The notes beneath the pieces were generated by a model. That model worked only from the letters and a program-made list of their open reading frames with translations, was not told the DNA's origin and did not search any database. Shown piece after piece: positions 10,350-21,900 of a DNA stretch of 64,000 bases. The number at the start of each line of letters is the position of its first letter. Position 1 is the stretch's first letter. Source of the stretch: Solea solea (taxonomy: Eukaryota; Chordata; Actinopteri; Pleuronectiformes; Soleidae); the NCBI RefSeq assembly GCF_958295425.1, contig NC_081151.1, forward strand, positions 23,449,799 through 23,513,798, in the 5' to 3' direction. A program made the translations under genes and the position numbers.

Positions 10350-11560
10350 AATGTATTGGCAGCAGAAGGTGCTGATTTAGTGAAATACGACGGGGTACTG
10401 GACTCTCATCTGTCTGTGTGTTTTCTGATGGTTTCACTCAACCATCGCTTTGTACGAGTGTGTGTGTGTGCGCGCGAGTGTGTGTGTGTGGGTGCGTGCG
10501 TGTGTGTGTGTGCGTGTGTGTTCACGCGCAACAACAGCTGGGAAAGTTAAAAAGTTTGAATTCCTTTGAGAGACGAAATCAAATCCCTCGTCGCTTTCAT
10601 CAACACTTTGAGGCGGAGCAAACCATCGCCTCGCTCAGTTTTCACCCCGCGGTTACCTGGTAAATGTAAAGTAGAGTCACGCCGTCATGCAGCTCATGGA
10701 ATAGTTTTGGATCCAGTTTACTTTAAGACATTTGAGACTTTATATGACATTAAAATTACATGGACGTGGTTCATCTTTGCATGACAAGCACAAGCGGACG
10801 AGACGTTTATTCATATTTGTAGATAGAAACTGTTTCTGGTACTGAATTTTCTAGTGAAATGAAATAAAAACCACTGCTCTGCTCATTTCAAACACGCTTC
10901 TAAATCCACGTCTTACGGAACAGAAAAAAATAGACGTATAAAGTTTCTTCTTCTTCTGTAAATTCTCTAAAAACTTTGCTTTGTGAGTTTAAATACAAAA
11001 AAAAAGACCCTGAAAAGTGTGATGGTCGATGAAAGCGATGACGGAAGAAATGAAACTAAAATCGTGACGCAAAGCTCCGCCCCCGTTTCAGACACGTCGC
11101 TCAAATCCCCTCAGTGTTGTTCGTTTTTTAATCAATTGCAGATTTTTATTTAGCACTGAAACCATGAAATCATCAGCAGAAACGTGTCAGGAACATTTTC
11201 AAACAGTCAACTGTTAACGAGACTCTCTGGAAGTTCATCTGAGAGAGAGAGAGCGACTCAGCAGAAATGTAAAGGTCACATTGAAGAAAGGGCGACACGT
11301 GTCTGGAACGGGACGAGCTGCCGACAAATGAGAGAGAGAGGATGTTTGCTTTGGGATGTGAATGAGGAGCGTAAAGTGTGTGTCCAAGGGGATAAAATAT
11401 TCCGAATGGAACGTAGCCAGAAGCTCATTTTAAGGTTTTTTATGATGTTGGGACGGGAGGAGGAGGAGGAGGAGGAGGACGACGACGACACTGAAGGTCG
11501 TGAAACGAGGGAAGTGGAACAGAGCCAAGAGCATCCTGACCAACAGGCTGGAGTTTAGTG

Positions 11561-11612
11561 AGGGAGGGAGGGGAGGGGAGGGGAGGGGAGGGGAGGGGAG
11601 GGGAGGGGAGGG
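11561..11612 (+). repeat. (GGGGA)n G-rich array
   Basis: About nine GGGGA-type units provide many runs of three or four Gs separated by single A residues. In RNA or single-stranded DNA this could form a G-quadruplex. Confidence 0.9.
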
Positions 11613-11787
11613 TTCAGCAGCTGCTAGATAAAAGATTTAAGCTTTTCATCTGTAGTTTCCATCAAACTTGTTCTTTCTTTTCTTTTCTCATTATTCCTAA
11701 TTTTGTTGATAAGTTGATCTGTTGTCCTCCAGTCACACCGGTGTACAAACCACCTGACTCTTAACGTCTCCGCTGTGTATTATAGTA

Positions 11788-11793
11788 AATAAA
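11788..11793 (+). terminator. ARHGAP5: Candidate distal polyadenylation signal of ARHGAP5
   Basis: AATAAA is followed about 40-60 nt later by a GT/T-rich stretch (GCTTTGGTGTTGTC), the usual downstream element. The hexamer at 8810, with GTCTGGTTGGTGATTTTTCC after it, is a good proximal alternative. Confidence 0.5.
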
Positions 11794-11810
11794 AATGATT
11801 TTCAGAAATG

Positions 11811-12540
11811 AAAAACTCTAAAACACGTTGCTTTGGTGTTGTCTTTCTTTCTTTTTGTCTTCTTCTCGCCATAATGTTTCCAAATAAAAGGTCTTCTTTC
11901 CAAAGACGCTGTGACGAGTCCATTAATAATTAAAGCGATTAATATTCCAAAGCTTCTAATCTTATGACCATCTTAGAAAAACTTAACCGCTTAAATATTA
12001 GATTATGATTTAACAGACATTTGGTTTTATTCATGAAAATGATTGTTAAATTGATCTGTATTCAAATACAGTACCTGAATAAATGCATTTTAGTATTTAA
12101 TTACATCACATTCTTAATAATTATAGTTGGAGATGAACCATAAACTCAAATCTGCACCCACTGAGATGATGAGAAGGTGAAGTGCGCCACCTGCTGGTCA
12201 GCCACTGAGTCAGCAGCAGTCAACCTGGATCTTACAGGTGAATGAAACACGACATTTAAATGTAAGTTTGAGTTTTATTGAAGATTTATTTACGCCAAAT
12301 TCATCAGAACAGGCTGGAATTTTCAAAAAGTTAAACTGTAAATGTATCTGTCAAAGATCCAGGTTACAGATATAAAGGATGAGTTTCTTAATGGAGTTTG
12401 GTGAGGCCATTGATCACAAGTGTCTAAAGATATTAGTTTTAATAACATATAACATTACGATGATGCTTTACTGTGGTTTCTGTAGCTGCTAAATGTTTGT
12501 TTAAAGCTGCTAAAATGCTTATGACATAACTGTTCCGGGC
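11811..12540. other. Intergenic, AT-rich
   Basis: No gene, RNA or recognisable repeat is seen beyond the AATAAA at 11883. This is the likely boundary between the ARHGAP5 transcript and the next promoter-like block. Confidence 0.5.
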
Positions 12541-12559
12541 GTTTCCGACTGATTCAGTG

Positions 12560-12690
12560 TCGTTGAGGCGATCTGAAATCTCATTGGTCGCCTCAAATAC
12601 CTCCTGCTACGTGATTGGTCAAGTTCACCGTCAACCTAATTGACGGACTCAGAATTAGGTCGCCATTTTTGTCACCGGACCACACTGACG
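12560..12690 (+). promoter_or_regulatory. Promoter-like block with two inverted CCAAT boxes
   Basis: Two ATTGGTC motifs (inverted CCAAT, the NF-Y site) lie near 12581 and 12614, about 33 bp apart in the same orientation. A GTCGCCATTTTTG motif resembling a YY1/initiator site follows near 12660. An imperfect palindrome, CCGTCAACCTAATTGACGG, lies in between. This arrangement is common in TATA-less vertebrate promoters. It could drive the exon-like blocks at 12775-14421 or be an upstream AKAP6 promoter. No transcript evidence is available here. Confidence 0.4.
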
Positions 12691-12774
12691 CAGCAAAAAT
12701 TGAGTTTTTAGAAAAGTTTACTGGAAATATCTTTTTGTTTTACTGTTGTAAATGTAAGTGGTTGACGACGACAG

Positions 12775-12790
12775 ATGGTGCCGGCGTCAG
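12775..12790 (+). other. Possible first coding segment of an unrecognised spliced gene
   Basis: An ATG in good context (ACAG before it, G after it) encodes MVPAS and runs 16 nt to a good donor, CAG|GTATGT. It lies about 100 bp downstream of the promoter-like block. It joins in frame to the block at 13899. Confidence 0.25.
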
Positions 12791-12849
12791 GTATGTTTAT
12801 TCACTTTTATTCATGTTTATTTTGTGTACACAAAACTTAAATTAGCATC

Positions 12850-13898
12850 GGTTAGCGCTCGCTAAATGCTGGCTAACAGTGCTAGCTGCTCTATAAGTTA
12901 GTTTGACAGAAGTTAGCAAACAGCAGTTAGTTTAGGTTTTAAAATTTTCATTTCAGACTTTCTCACACTTATATTATCTGTAGTGCATTAAACTCATTAG
13001 TGTGTGAAAATGCAAGTTAAAATCAGTTATTTTGAGTCAAAATTCTTATAATTGGTAATAAATTAACATGAAAACATCATAATTGATAATTAGGGACATA
13101 TTTCAAAGTCAGGGAAATTATAAATAATAACAACATTAACTAAATGCTCATTAAAACTCTTATAGTTATCCTCAACAATGGAAGCAGCAATTAAAACACA
13201 TTGTAAACAATTTTTGTAAACAAATTTATTGTAAAAGTTCAGATGAAAATATGTGTTTTGGTTTTTGGAGTTATGTGACTGAACAGTGCAAAAATATAGT
13301 ATTATATTCACTTTAGTAGGCGTCTCTGTTTTTGTTCTTTTGAATGTTTTGCATGATTACACAGAAAGTACTGAACTGATTTGCATCAAACTATATGGAG
13401 GGATGTGTCCTGAAGGTAAATTCAGGTTAAAAGAGCTGATTGGGAACAATTATTCACACTTTAAGTAAATTTAAGTCATAACAATATCTGTTTCTGTATC
13501 TGGTGTCAAATAGCAAATGCATTTGTAATATTTGCTTATTTCTGAGTGTTTCAGGTGTTTTTTTCTTTTATACATTTTTATTATACATTTTATAAAGCAG
13601 TGTGTCTCTCGGAATCTGTCAAATGTTTGTTTAAAGAATAATGCAAACGTGACATCATTTCACAGTCACAGGAAACATTTTTCTACAAAACTGTCAGCAG
13701 ATGGCGCTGAACGTCAGTTTCAGGAGAGATGTTTGTGTGTCTGTTTTAACTACCTGTTATTATTCCTGCATATTGATCCTGTTAGTTATGACAAAGTGAA
13801 CAAAAATGTAAATGGCTTATATGAGCTGGTGCTTTTTTGTGTTCTGTGTGTATATATGTAGGTTTTACTTATGTTACTTACTTGTCTTGCATTTCCAG
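12850..13898. other. AT-rich stretch between exon-like blocks
   Basis: No exon, RNA gene or recognised repeat is seen here. A short TTAGC/GCTAAC-rich stretch follows the donor at 12840-12930. Confidence 0.4.
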
Positions 13899-14110
13899 GA
13901 CTCACCAGTCAGGGGGCGCCGATGGCATCCTGTCGTCTATGTGCAGCCTTTTCTCCTCCAGCAGAGAGAGAGAGCGGCCTCTCTCGTCCCAGCCTCTGCC
14001 CTGTCATCCTCACCCTTCTCCTCCCTCCCTCCAGAGAGGGGAGCACCACGCCCTGTCAGCCAATCAGAGCTCGACTCCACCTTCTCCATCACATCATCTC
14101 AGTTTCCAGG
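13899..14110 (+). other. Exon-like block, CT-rich, open in all three frames
   Basis: A strong acceptor (TTGCATTTCCAG) precedes it and CAGG|GTAACA follows it. After a join from 12790 the frame reads GLTSQGAPMASCRLCAAF and stays open to the end (phase 0). All three forward frames are open because the block is CT-rich, so open frame alone is weak evidence of coding. No protein family is recognised. It may equally be a 5' UTR exon of AKAP6, whose first coding exon clearly has an upstream splice acceptor. Confidence 0.3.
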
Positions 14111-14290
14111 GTAACAGCCCCCCCCCTCTCTCTCCCCCTCTCTCTCTTTCCCTCTGTTTCCATACTGAAAGGTGCAGCATCATCACCGTCACCATCCGTC
14201 TGTCCCACACTGAGAGCTGGTGGGCTAGTTTAGCTTTAGCCTCCTCTCTCTTTTAGCTTCATCTCTCTCTCTCTCTCTCTCTCTTTGCAG

Positions 14291-14421
14291 TGGGACTGCT
14301 ACAGCATCACAGGCACCTCCCTCCCCCTCTCTTTCTCTCCCCCTCCCTCACCCACCTCCCTTCTCTCTGCAACATCCAACAGAAGAGAGGAAGAGAAGGA
14401 AATGAGAAGTGGAGGAGAGAG
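14291..14421 (+). other. Second exon-like block downstream
   Basis: It is preceded by a long CT tract ending in TTTGCAG and followed by GAGAG|GTACGT. Continuing in frame from 14110 it reads WDCYSITGTSLPLSFSPPPS and then a Glu/Lys/Arg-rich end. If the donor is ignored the frame stops at 14477-14479. Splicing onto the AKAP6 acceptor at 28973 would meet a stop codon at once, so it cannot extend the AKAP6 protein and would only be an upstream open frame. Confidence 0.28.
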
Positions 14422-14759
14422 GTACGTACTCTGTCACCTCCCATACTCTTTAACCCTCTGTGTGTGTGTGTGTGTGTAATCCTTCATGCAACGCTGATTC
14501 AATGAGCAGTCATTTAATTCCAGAATGATATGTGGAGAAGATAAAGGGAGAGAGGCAGGGAGGTGATCCCCAGCCTCTCTGTGTGTGCTTTTGTTATGGA
14601 GGCCTGCTCTGCAGAAGAGCAGCTTGCTCTGCTGCATACAGAAACAGAAACAGGGCCAACACCTCACTCTGCTGCTCCGCTCGTGTCTTCTCTGATTGTC
14701 TTCATTAAAGGACAGCATTTCCGCTCTGTGGTCAGTGTTCACCGGCCACTGTTTGTCCA

Positions 14760-16270
14760 TTTGTGACTTCAGCTTTGTTGTTGTTGTGGTGGTTCAAAGT
14801 TCAGACTTTAACAATGACTGAATTAGTTTCACAAAGCTAGTTTTTGTGGAGCTCGATGTTACACATTTTCTCGCGCTTTAAAGATGAGCAATTTAACTTT
14901 TTTATGCTTTAAAATGTTTAAAAACAACCCGACGTGCGTTTGATTTGCTCACCTGTCGGTGGCAGGATCGTTTACCGTAATCTGTGAGCGTTTTGTGTTT
15001 GTTAGGGACACATTACAGAGCTAGCTCTGTGGGGCGTGATGCTGTACATTTTCTCGTGGTTGTAAGATGAGAAATGTGACTTTGAACACGCTTTACACGT
15101 CTGTTAGTGGCAGGATCATTCACCATAATCTGTCAGTGTTGTTAGTTTGCTGTTTGCCTTTTCCTGTATTATTTCTGCTACATGAGGGAGAGAACATTTG
15201 TGTGTTTGTGACCTCAGCGTTGTTGTTTTTCATACAAAAAGAGTGAATGAGTTTCTCAAAGCTAATTTTGTGGCACGTGATTGTCTAAAGGTTGTAAGGT
15301 TCAACTAGTGTCACAGTAAAACGTGAAAAAAGCATGAAATATGTTTTGGGTGCGTTTCATTCCCTCACCTGTCAGTGTGCAGTCTCATTTGTCGTAATCC
15401 GTCATCGTCAGCGTTGTTTGTTTCCGTTATACAGTCAGTATTAGTGACCTCAGTGTTGTTAAGGGTGCGACTTTTGACACATTGAAATGTTTGAAAACAT
15501 CTTTGTGAGTTGGGTTGTGTGTTTGATTTCTTATCAGCGTCATATGTCTGATTTGTGACCTCGGCTTTGTCGCTGTTGTTGCTGTTTTTCTCGTTCAAAC
15601 TTCAGAGGTGAAGACATAAACCTTTAGACAGCATTGTCTAAAGGTTTAAAGGTTGTAAAATTAAACTTGTCGTTGTTATGTTTACCTGCTCTTTTGCCTT
15701 TAACGTACTTAATAATTATGCTAAAGAATGACTTCTCATTAAACAGTCGAGTTTGTTTAAAAAGGACTCTGTGTGTGTTGGCAGTGCGTTTCATTTGCTC
15801 ACCTGTCAGTTGTTTCCATTATATGAAGGAAACACAGCCAGTATTTGTGCCCTGAGCTTTTTGTTGTTGTTTTTTTGTCCAAAGTTCAGACTTCAGGGAT
15901 GAGTGATGTCGTCGTACATGATGATGTTGTACATTTTTTTAAAGTTAAAGATGTGGAAACTAACTTTTCTCATAGTCAAACATCTACAAACAGTCAGAAG
16001 TGTGTTTTGGGTGCGTTTCATTTGCTCGCCTGTCACTGTTGCGTTTATTTGCCTGTCCCTTCAAAACGCTGCTCTGTGATCCGTGTTAACTCGTCTGTAT
16101 TTGTGACTTTAGCTTTGTTCTTGTTTTTACAATAAACACCTCAGGGATTAAGTGACAACAGTGTTTAAATGTGCACAATTGAACCTTTCCTTTTTTTTGT
16201 ACTTCAAAATGTCTTTAAAACAACTTGGAGTGAGTTGAGGGTGCGCTTCATTTGCTCATCTGTCAGCTGC
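14760..16270 (+). repeat. Strongly decayed tandem array, unit about 230 bp or multiples
   Basis: Two landmarks recur in the same orientation and order. The first, TTTGTGACTTCAGCTTTGTTG and variants, is near 14760, 15208, 15445, 15552, 15845 and 16099. The second, GTGCGTTTCATTTGCTCAC and variants, is near 14937, 15352, 15785, 16011 and 16241. The second landmark is spaced about 415, 433, 226 and 230 bp. The units also share a GATGTTGTACATTTT-like segment and a TTTAAAGATGA-like segment. It is too diverged to stand out as a simple repeat. Confidence 0.7.
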
Positions 16271-17644
16271 AATGCAAGAGAGACAACTGCTGCTCACTAG
16301 ATATTTTCTCTTATTCAGAATATTCTCTGTAAAAACACGAGTGATGACTGTGTGTGAATAATCCCAGTGGATTAAGATATTTGCATTAGCTGTACCTATT
16401 AAAGTGGCTGTGAGTGAGTGGGTATATTTGTATCTTTGAGTCGGTCTCGTCCTGACGCATCTCGTCCATGTCCAGATTCTTCTTTTACTCAATTTGCTGA
16501 GTCACTGCTGCTACAAGAAGCCACGTGTTCATTATTCATTCATTTCCTGTACGTCCACCGACGTCAGTGCTTCGTGTTTATAATAATGTACAGGATGAAA
16601 TATGTGCACACCTGAACCCAAATATGAACCAGTCTCTTCATTTATGCACTCAGGTTTTCCTCAGGCTCTTCTTCCTCTGTAATGACTCTGCTCTTAGTGT
16701 CAGACGTCTCTTTCTGTCGTTGATCTGTAGCTCAAGTAATTCATCTCTTCGTCACCCTTCCTTGAGTTTGAGTTGAGGCGATTGAGGACAGAGGAAGATA
16801 AAAGTCTAAGGCCTTAATATTGACAAAAATCAACTAGAGTTGAAATAAACTGCGGAATAATCCTTTAATTCTCTTTATTCCATGTTCTTTAATCGTGACT
16901 GTGATTTCTGACCGGACAGTTTTTGTGGTTGTTTGCTTGTTCTGAATAATACGGAAGGAGTTGAGTTTTAACGATCTTGTTTCGTATTTGGACTGAGCTG
17001 ATGAGTCCTGCTGATGTTTCCTTGTCACCTTGAGGAGGCGAGGAAGGGTAATGAGGATGGAGAGAAAGAGGAGGACGTCATTAAGAAGAGATTTGAAGGA
17101 ATCTGTGTGCGTCCGTTACTGATGACACGACTCTTTCACAGCCATACAATAATCCTGAGGACTAAAGCAGGGGGATCGTTCATGTTGGCGTGTGTTATGA
17201 GGAGTGTGTCGTTGGTGATGTGAGTGTCGCTCGTGTGTTTTCTACTCCAGAGGATGTGATGTAATGACTTTCTTCTCCGGGCTGTTGAACTGTCGGATGA
17301 AAAGACGTAGAAGGTTAAAGGGTTTCTCCTCTTACTGATATTTTACGACTGAGACAACAGCACGGCGTTCATTCCACCGATTCAGTGAGAGGTTAATTCC
17401 TCTCACCTTGTTAAAGTCCCTGCAAAACAAATACAGATTTTCCTCTTCACACATTAATAATGTGTTAGAAAACAGTGGCTGAGAACATGTGAAAAACAAA
17501 CAACAGTGGAGTAAGGAATTAACACAGATTCTCTTCTGAATCGTAACAATATAAAAACCCTCAGTGGGTTTTATCAACAGTTAACTCTCTTTACCTCGAT
17601 GTAAAAACACACAGAAACTTTATGTAAAATTCCTAAAGATGAAA

Positions 17645-17960
17645 TTCAACTAGAGCTTAGTGATTTGGTTAAAAATCCTATCACAATATACCGTTTATTA
17701 CTTTATTTGATATCGATATCAGGCTATAAATGTAATCAATATTTCTGTAAGGCTGGGCGATATGTCTTTATAAGATTTATGTGCATGTAAAGCTGCACAC
17801 GGCTGACTAAGTATAATCTACTGTTTTATGTATTATTACCTGTCATTTCAGATAAAAACCTGCTTTATTTCTGTAAATAAATGATATTCACGTCTGTTAG
17901 AAACAATGACATTGCCTATAAATATGGTCAAATTCTGCTGGAACACAAATAATTAGGTTT
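17645..17960 (-). mobile_element. Unclassified transposon-like repeat, copy 2 (inverted)
   Basis: The reverse complement of 17895-17937 matches 2041-2080 with very few mismatches (GACCATATTTATA, CAATGTCATTGTTTCTAAC). A CTGGGCGATATG motif lies at 17755, with ATATCGATATCAGG nearby. Confidence 0.55.
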
Positions 17961-18569
17961 AAAAAGTAATAACATGACATTAATGACATAAGCACCCAAA
18001 CTTATGACATGAGGATCCACTTTTTAAAGATGGCAAACTATCGTGACCCAAGTCACAAACTCAGACATGACGTGAGCAAAGCTGTCAAACCTAATATCAG
18101 AGTTGGTAAACAAACAATTTCCAATTTCAACTTGATTTTATTCAGAATATTTACACATAAAACTTAACTAAAAGGTGGCGAAAAATCTGCAAATTTGTTT
18201 GGGGGGCTCTCCCATGAACCATTTGTGGGTCCAGACCCAGGGTTTGGGAATCAGTGACGCAGTTACACTCATAAATAGAACAATTAAACAATCAATTGAC
18301 AAGAATTAAACTGCAATTTTGCAAATTCTTTCATTTGCTTGATTTCCCCGTTTGAAAACAATGGTTTTGATGTCAAAACTTTGACCTCGTTGTCGGTGTA
18401 GTATGATCTTAAACTAAACAAACACACGTGATGTTACTGAATGTAGATTTTAACGTTTTTATCTGCAAATGAAAATGTGGACGTATGGATGCAGCCATGG
18501 AATTTAAACTCAGTGTGACATGAAGCTTTCAATATGAGAGGCCCCACAACCTCCTTCAACACTATACAA

Positions 18570-18925
18570 TAGTGCTGTGTATGTGTGTGTGTGTGTGTGC
18601 GCGCGTGTACGTGTACGTACCCCCACCCCTCCTGAACAGATCACCCACACTGTGTGTGTGTGTGTGATGAGGATCAGGGTTCAGGGTCACTCTGCTCCTC
18701 CCTGGGGACGGGAGCTCGGTATCCACACCCTCTCACACACACAATCTTTGTTTTTACGTCTTAGTGAGGACACATCATGGACCTAATGCGTTCCCTAACC
18801 CTTTACCTTACCCTTAACTTAACCATCACAACTAAGTACCTAACCCTAAAACAAAAAAAAAAAACGCCCTTTAAAATCCTAGGGCCCAGACAAAATGTCC
18901 CCACAAAGATAGGTTTGTACATTAT
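18570..18925. repeat. CA-linked TAACCC/TCCCC repeat, copy 1
   Basis: It begins beside a GT tract. It then has GTGAGGACACATCATGGACC, runs of CCCTAACCC-like sequence, and GACAAAATGTCCCCACAAAG. The same order of motifs is seen near 30300-30580, 52915-53330 and 56690-56930, always next to CA arrays. It is a familiar teleost dispersed repeat. Confidence 0.6.
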
Positions 18926-21900
18926 GAGATTAAAGTCGTAACATTATGAGAGTAAAGTCGTAACATTATGAGAATAAAGTCGTAACATTATTTTACAAAC
19001 AAAACTGAAGTTATGTGGATGAAGCGTGTTGGAGCGTCCGTTTCTCTCTGTCTGTCTTTCCTCACATTTTCTCCTCTTGACTTTTCCTCCAGAGTCATGC
19101 GTCCTCTCCTCTCCTCTCCTCTGTGTCCTCTGCTCTTGTCTCCTAACACCCTGCTCTTGTATCCTCCTGCTCGTCTTTCTTCCTCTCGTCTTCATGTCTC
19201 GTATCATCCTCTCCTCTCTTTCCACTCCCTCCTCTCTTCGTGGTTCCTGACTGATGACTCTCCTCGTCCTCCTCCTCCTCCTCTTCTTCGTCTCTGTGTA
19301 TCGATAACATCTTCAGACTTCGGGGTGTGGCAGTGAACGTTCAGTACTCGCCACATTTGCTTGGATTTAAATTCAAAGTAATATTGTCTCCGAGTGTTTT
19401 TATTTTATTCCCACACACAGAGACAATAGACAGAAGCTGCTATAACTTTGTGTCTGTACGACCTTGTGTGATATATCTTTTATAACTTTACACCTCTACT
19501 AGTGTTGTATCACTGTACATTTAAACTAAACGAAGGCACACGTGGAGATTATTGACCGTATGTGTCGAGTATAAGACAAAGTTTTTCCTCCATTATCATA
19601 AAACCAAAGCTTTGTTTTCAGTTCTTTGCTGTAATGCAGTGTTATCTATCATGTCATTTTTAACAGGGAAAAGTCAATTAAATCCCTAAATCACTGTCTT
19701 GGAGAAAATGATGAATCTTATGTCATGTAAAATCTAACATTGGGAAGCACTTTGCTTTTATCATTTTATAAAAGTTACAAAGCTAATTATAATATTATCA
19801 GGTAATATTATTATTACTAATTCAATGTAAACATTTATGTATATTTGGTAATATTTTACTGAGAGGTAGACAGATTCATCTGTTGGGTCGATTATTCTGA
19901 CCGATATTACACTTTTTATTTATGTACACTCACAAATGTTGTTATTGTTATCATAAAATTCTATTATTGTGTATGTATATTATATAGAAAATAGGCTAAA
20001 TATATGGGCCAAGAATATCCTCATCAATGCCCTGATTAATAAAAATTGGCCTCTGATTTCGAAATAATCTGAAATATAATGATTTTGTTTATTAAATATT
20101 TTGGGGATGAAGTAAATTCATATTATTTACCCTGCTATTATTTTCACGATTGATTAATCTGTTGATTACTTGAGTTGTTTGGTCCATAAAATGTAGAAAA
20201 ATCAATCAGTCAATCAGAGTCTCTCAAATGACGATGAAATGATTCAGTTGTAATGATTTATTTTTAATATGGAGCAAAGAAACCAGGAAATATTCACATG
20301 TAAGAAGCCGGCTGTTTAATCATTGATGGAAACTGTTGTCACAGACAGTTATCAGAAGTTATCACAGTAAATGTGTCCACAGAGCGTATATGAGTCTGAG
20401 TCTTGGTTTGACCTCTTTCTTTCTCTCTCTCTCTCTCTCTGTTCTGTATGAATTCTTTCCATCAGCTCATTCACTCACAGTCGGGAACAGTTATTGAACA
20501 TTTCCTGAACAAAGTGGTGACTGTATTTAAAAACAGATTTTTGTCATTTCACTCACGTCAGTCCTCTGTAAGCAAATACTGTCATATACTGTAATATTAC
20601 CCATGATTCCTGGCACGCCATCCACACTAATGCTTTGTTCTGGTTCCAGTGGGAATCCGGTCTAAAATCGTTAATGACACAGCAGGAAAGTTCACAGGAA
20701 TGTCATGAAATACTCTGAATATTATTTAAAGCTGTAAAAATTCCTGAACTTTGGAACATTTTAAGAATGTTATTTAAAAGATTTATGCTCATGCTCATCT
20801 TCTGCATTATTGTTGTATTTGTGTGGCAGCGTTATAGTACCACATACAGGCCTGGAACATGTACTCATGACCCTAAATCACAATATCAGTCGTGACGAGA
20901 GTAAATTTTACTTCGAGATCATTTTGAATTGGTAACCACATCATTTCCATGACATGTTTATAGTAAATTAAATATAACTTCACATAAATCTTATCCAAAA
21001 GTCAGCGTTTAGAGTAGTTTGAACACTTAATAAGAACAAAAAAGAAAGAGGTTCAGTTTCTGTGTGGATAAGGCTGTAGATTTCCTGCTGCTGCTGCTGC
21101 TGCTTCAGTAACCTCTCCTAGAAAACCACTTAAGGTTTTGCGTGACATCAGAGCAGGACTGATTGTGTTTCAATTTCATTATCGGGTCATTCTCTCACTT
21201 ATCGTTGACTCCGACCTGCTTCCTGTTGCTTTTTGTGGTTCCATGTTTTATCCCTTGGTTTCTGCTGATACAGAGAGAGCATGTTTTTTATTTTTTTTGT
21301 TTTAAATCTTTTCCTACATCTGCATCTGCAGAACTATGACCTGGATGAATGAGAATCTGCACAGACACAGTCAGACACAGTCAGACATGGTCAGAGAGAG
21401 GAGAGATTAATGACCAGGAACCAAAGCTCCTCAGATCAGACACCTCGTCTTCTTCTTCTTCTTCTTCTTCTCCTCCTCCTGTGTTACATTATTCATACTG
21501 AGGCTGGGCTGGAGGGCTCGTGGGACACACACACACACACACACACACACTGGCACACGCCCTCTTGTACCTCTGCGACTGCAGTCCGTCTCATGCTTGT
21601 CTTTTTCCGATCTCTCCTCGTTTACTTCACGTCTCTTCAGTCTCTCTCTCTCTCTCTATTTTACTGTAACGTTCAGGATGAGGTGGTTTGTGTGTGTGTG
21701 TGTAAATGATTTAAAACACATTCAGTAATTCAGCCTCACCTCCTGTGTCCATGGGCGTGGCCTGCCGCTGACGGCCAGTGGGTTGCATCAGTCTTTATAA
21801 CAGCCTTTATAACACACAGTTTTGGATCATCTGTGATCCAGACACTTTAAATTAATTACAGGTTAAATTAAACTGTAACTCATGATTCATTTCATAATAG

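Larger units (their letters stand above)
8720..11810 (+). other. ARHGAP5: Probable ARHGAP5 3' UTR
   Basis: This is non-coding DNA after the stop, with no new exon signals. It is marked by (TCC)16 at 9145-9192, (TTC)12 at 9331-9366, (GAT)13 at 9691-9730 followed by (GT)12 at 9731-9754, a TA-rich stretch at about 10308-10350, an interrupted GT tract at 10459-10520, and (GGGGA)n at 11561-11612. AATAAA hexamers occur at 8810, 9096, 10863, 11788 and 11883. The extent is inferred from these signals and from the long 3' UTR usual for this gene. Confidence 0.6.

Noticed and set aside
11184..11558. A 124-codon open frame downstream of ARHGAP5
   Set aside because: It is Glu/Asp/Arg-rich from GAG/GAC repeats, has no recognisable domain and no splice signals, and lies in the probable 3' UTR.
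12615..12845. A 76-codon open frame across the promoter-like block
   Set aside because: It runs through the putative donor at 12791 and has no similarity to known proteins. The shorter ATG at 12775 that splices forward is a better, though still weak, candidate.
18790..18860. Telomere-like CCCTAACCC runs
   Set aside because: They are short, imperfect and part of a dispersed CA-linked repeat, so they do not indicate a chromosome end or fusion.
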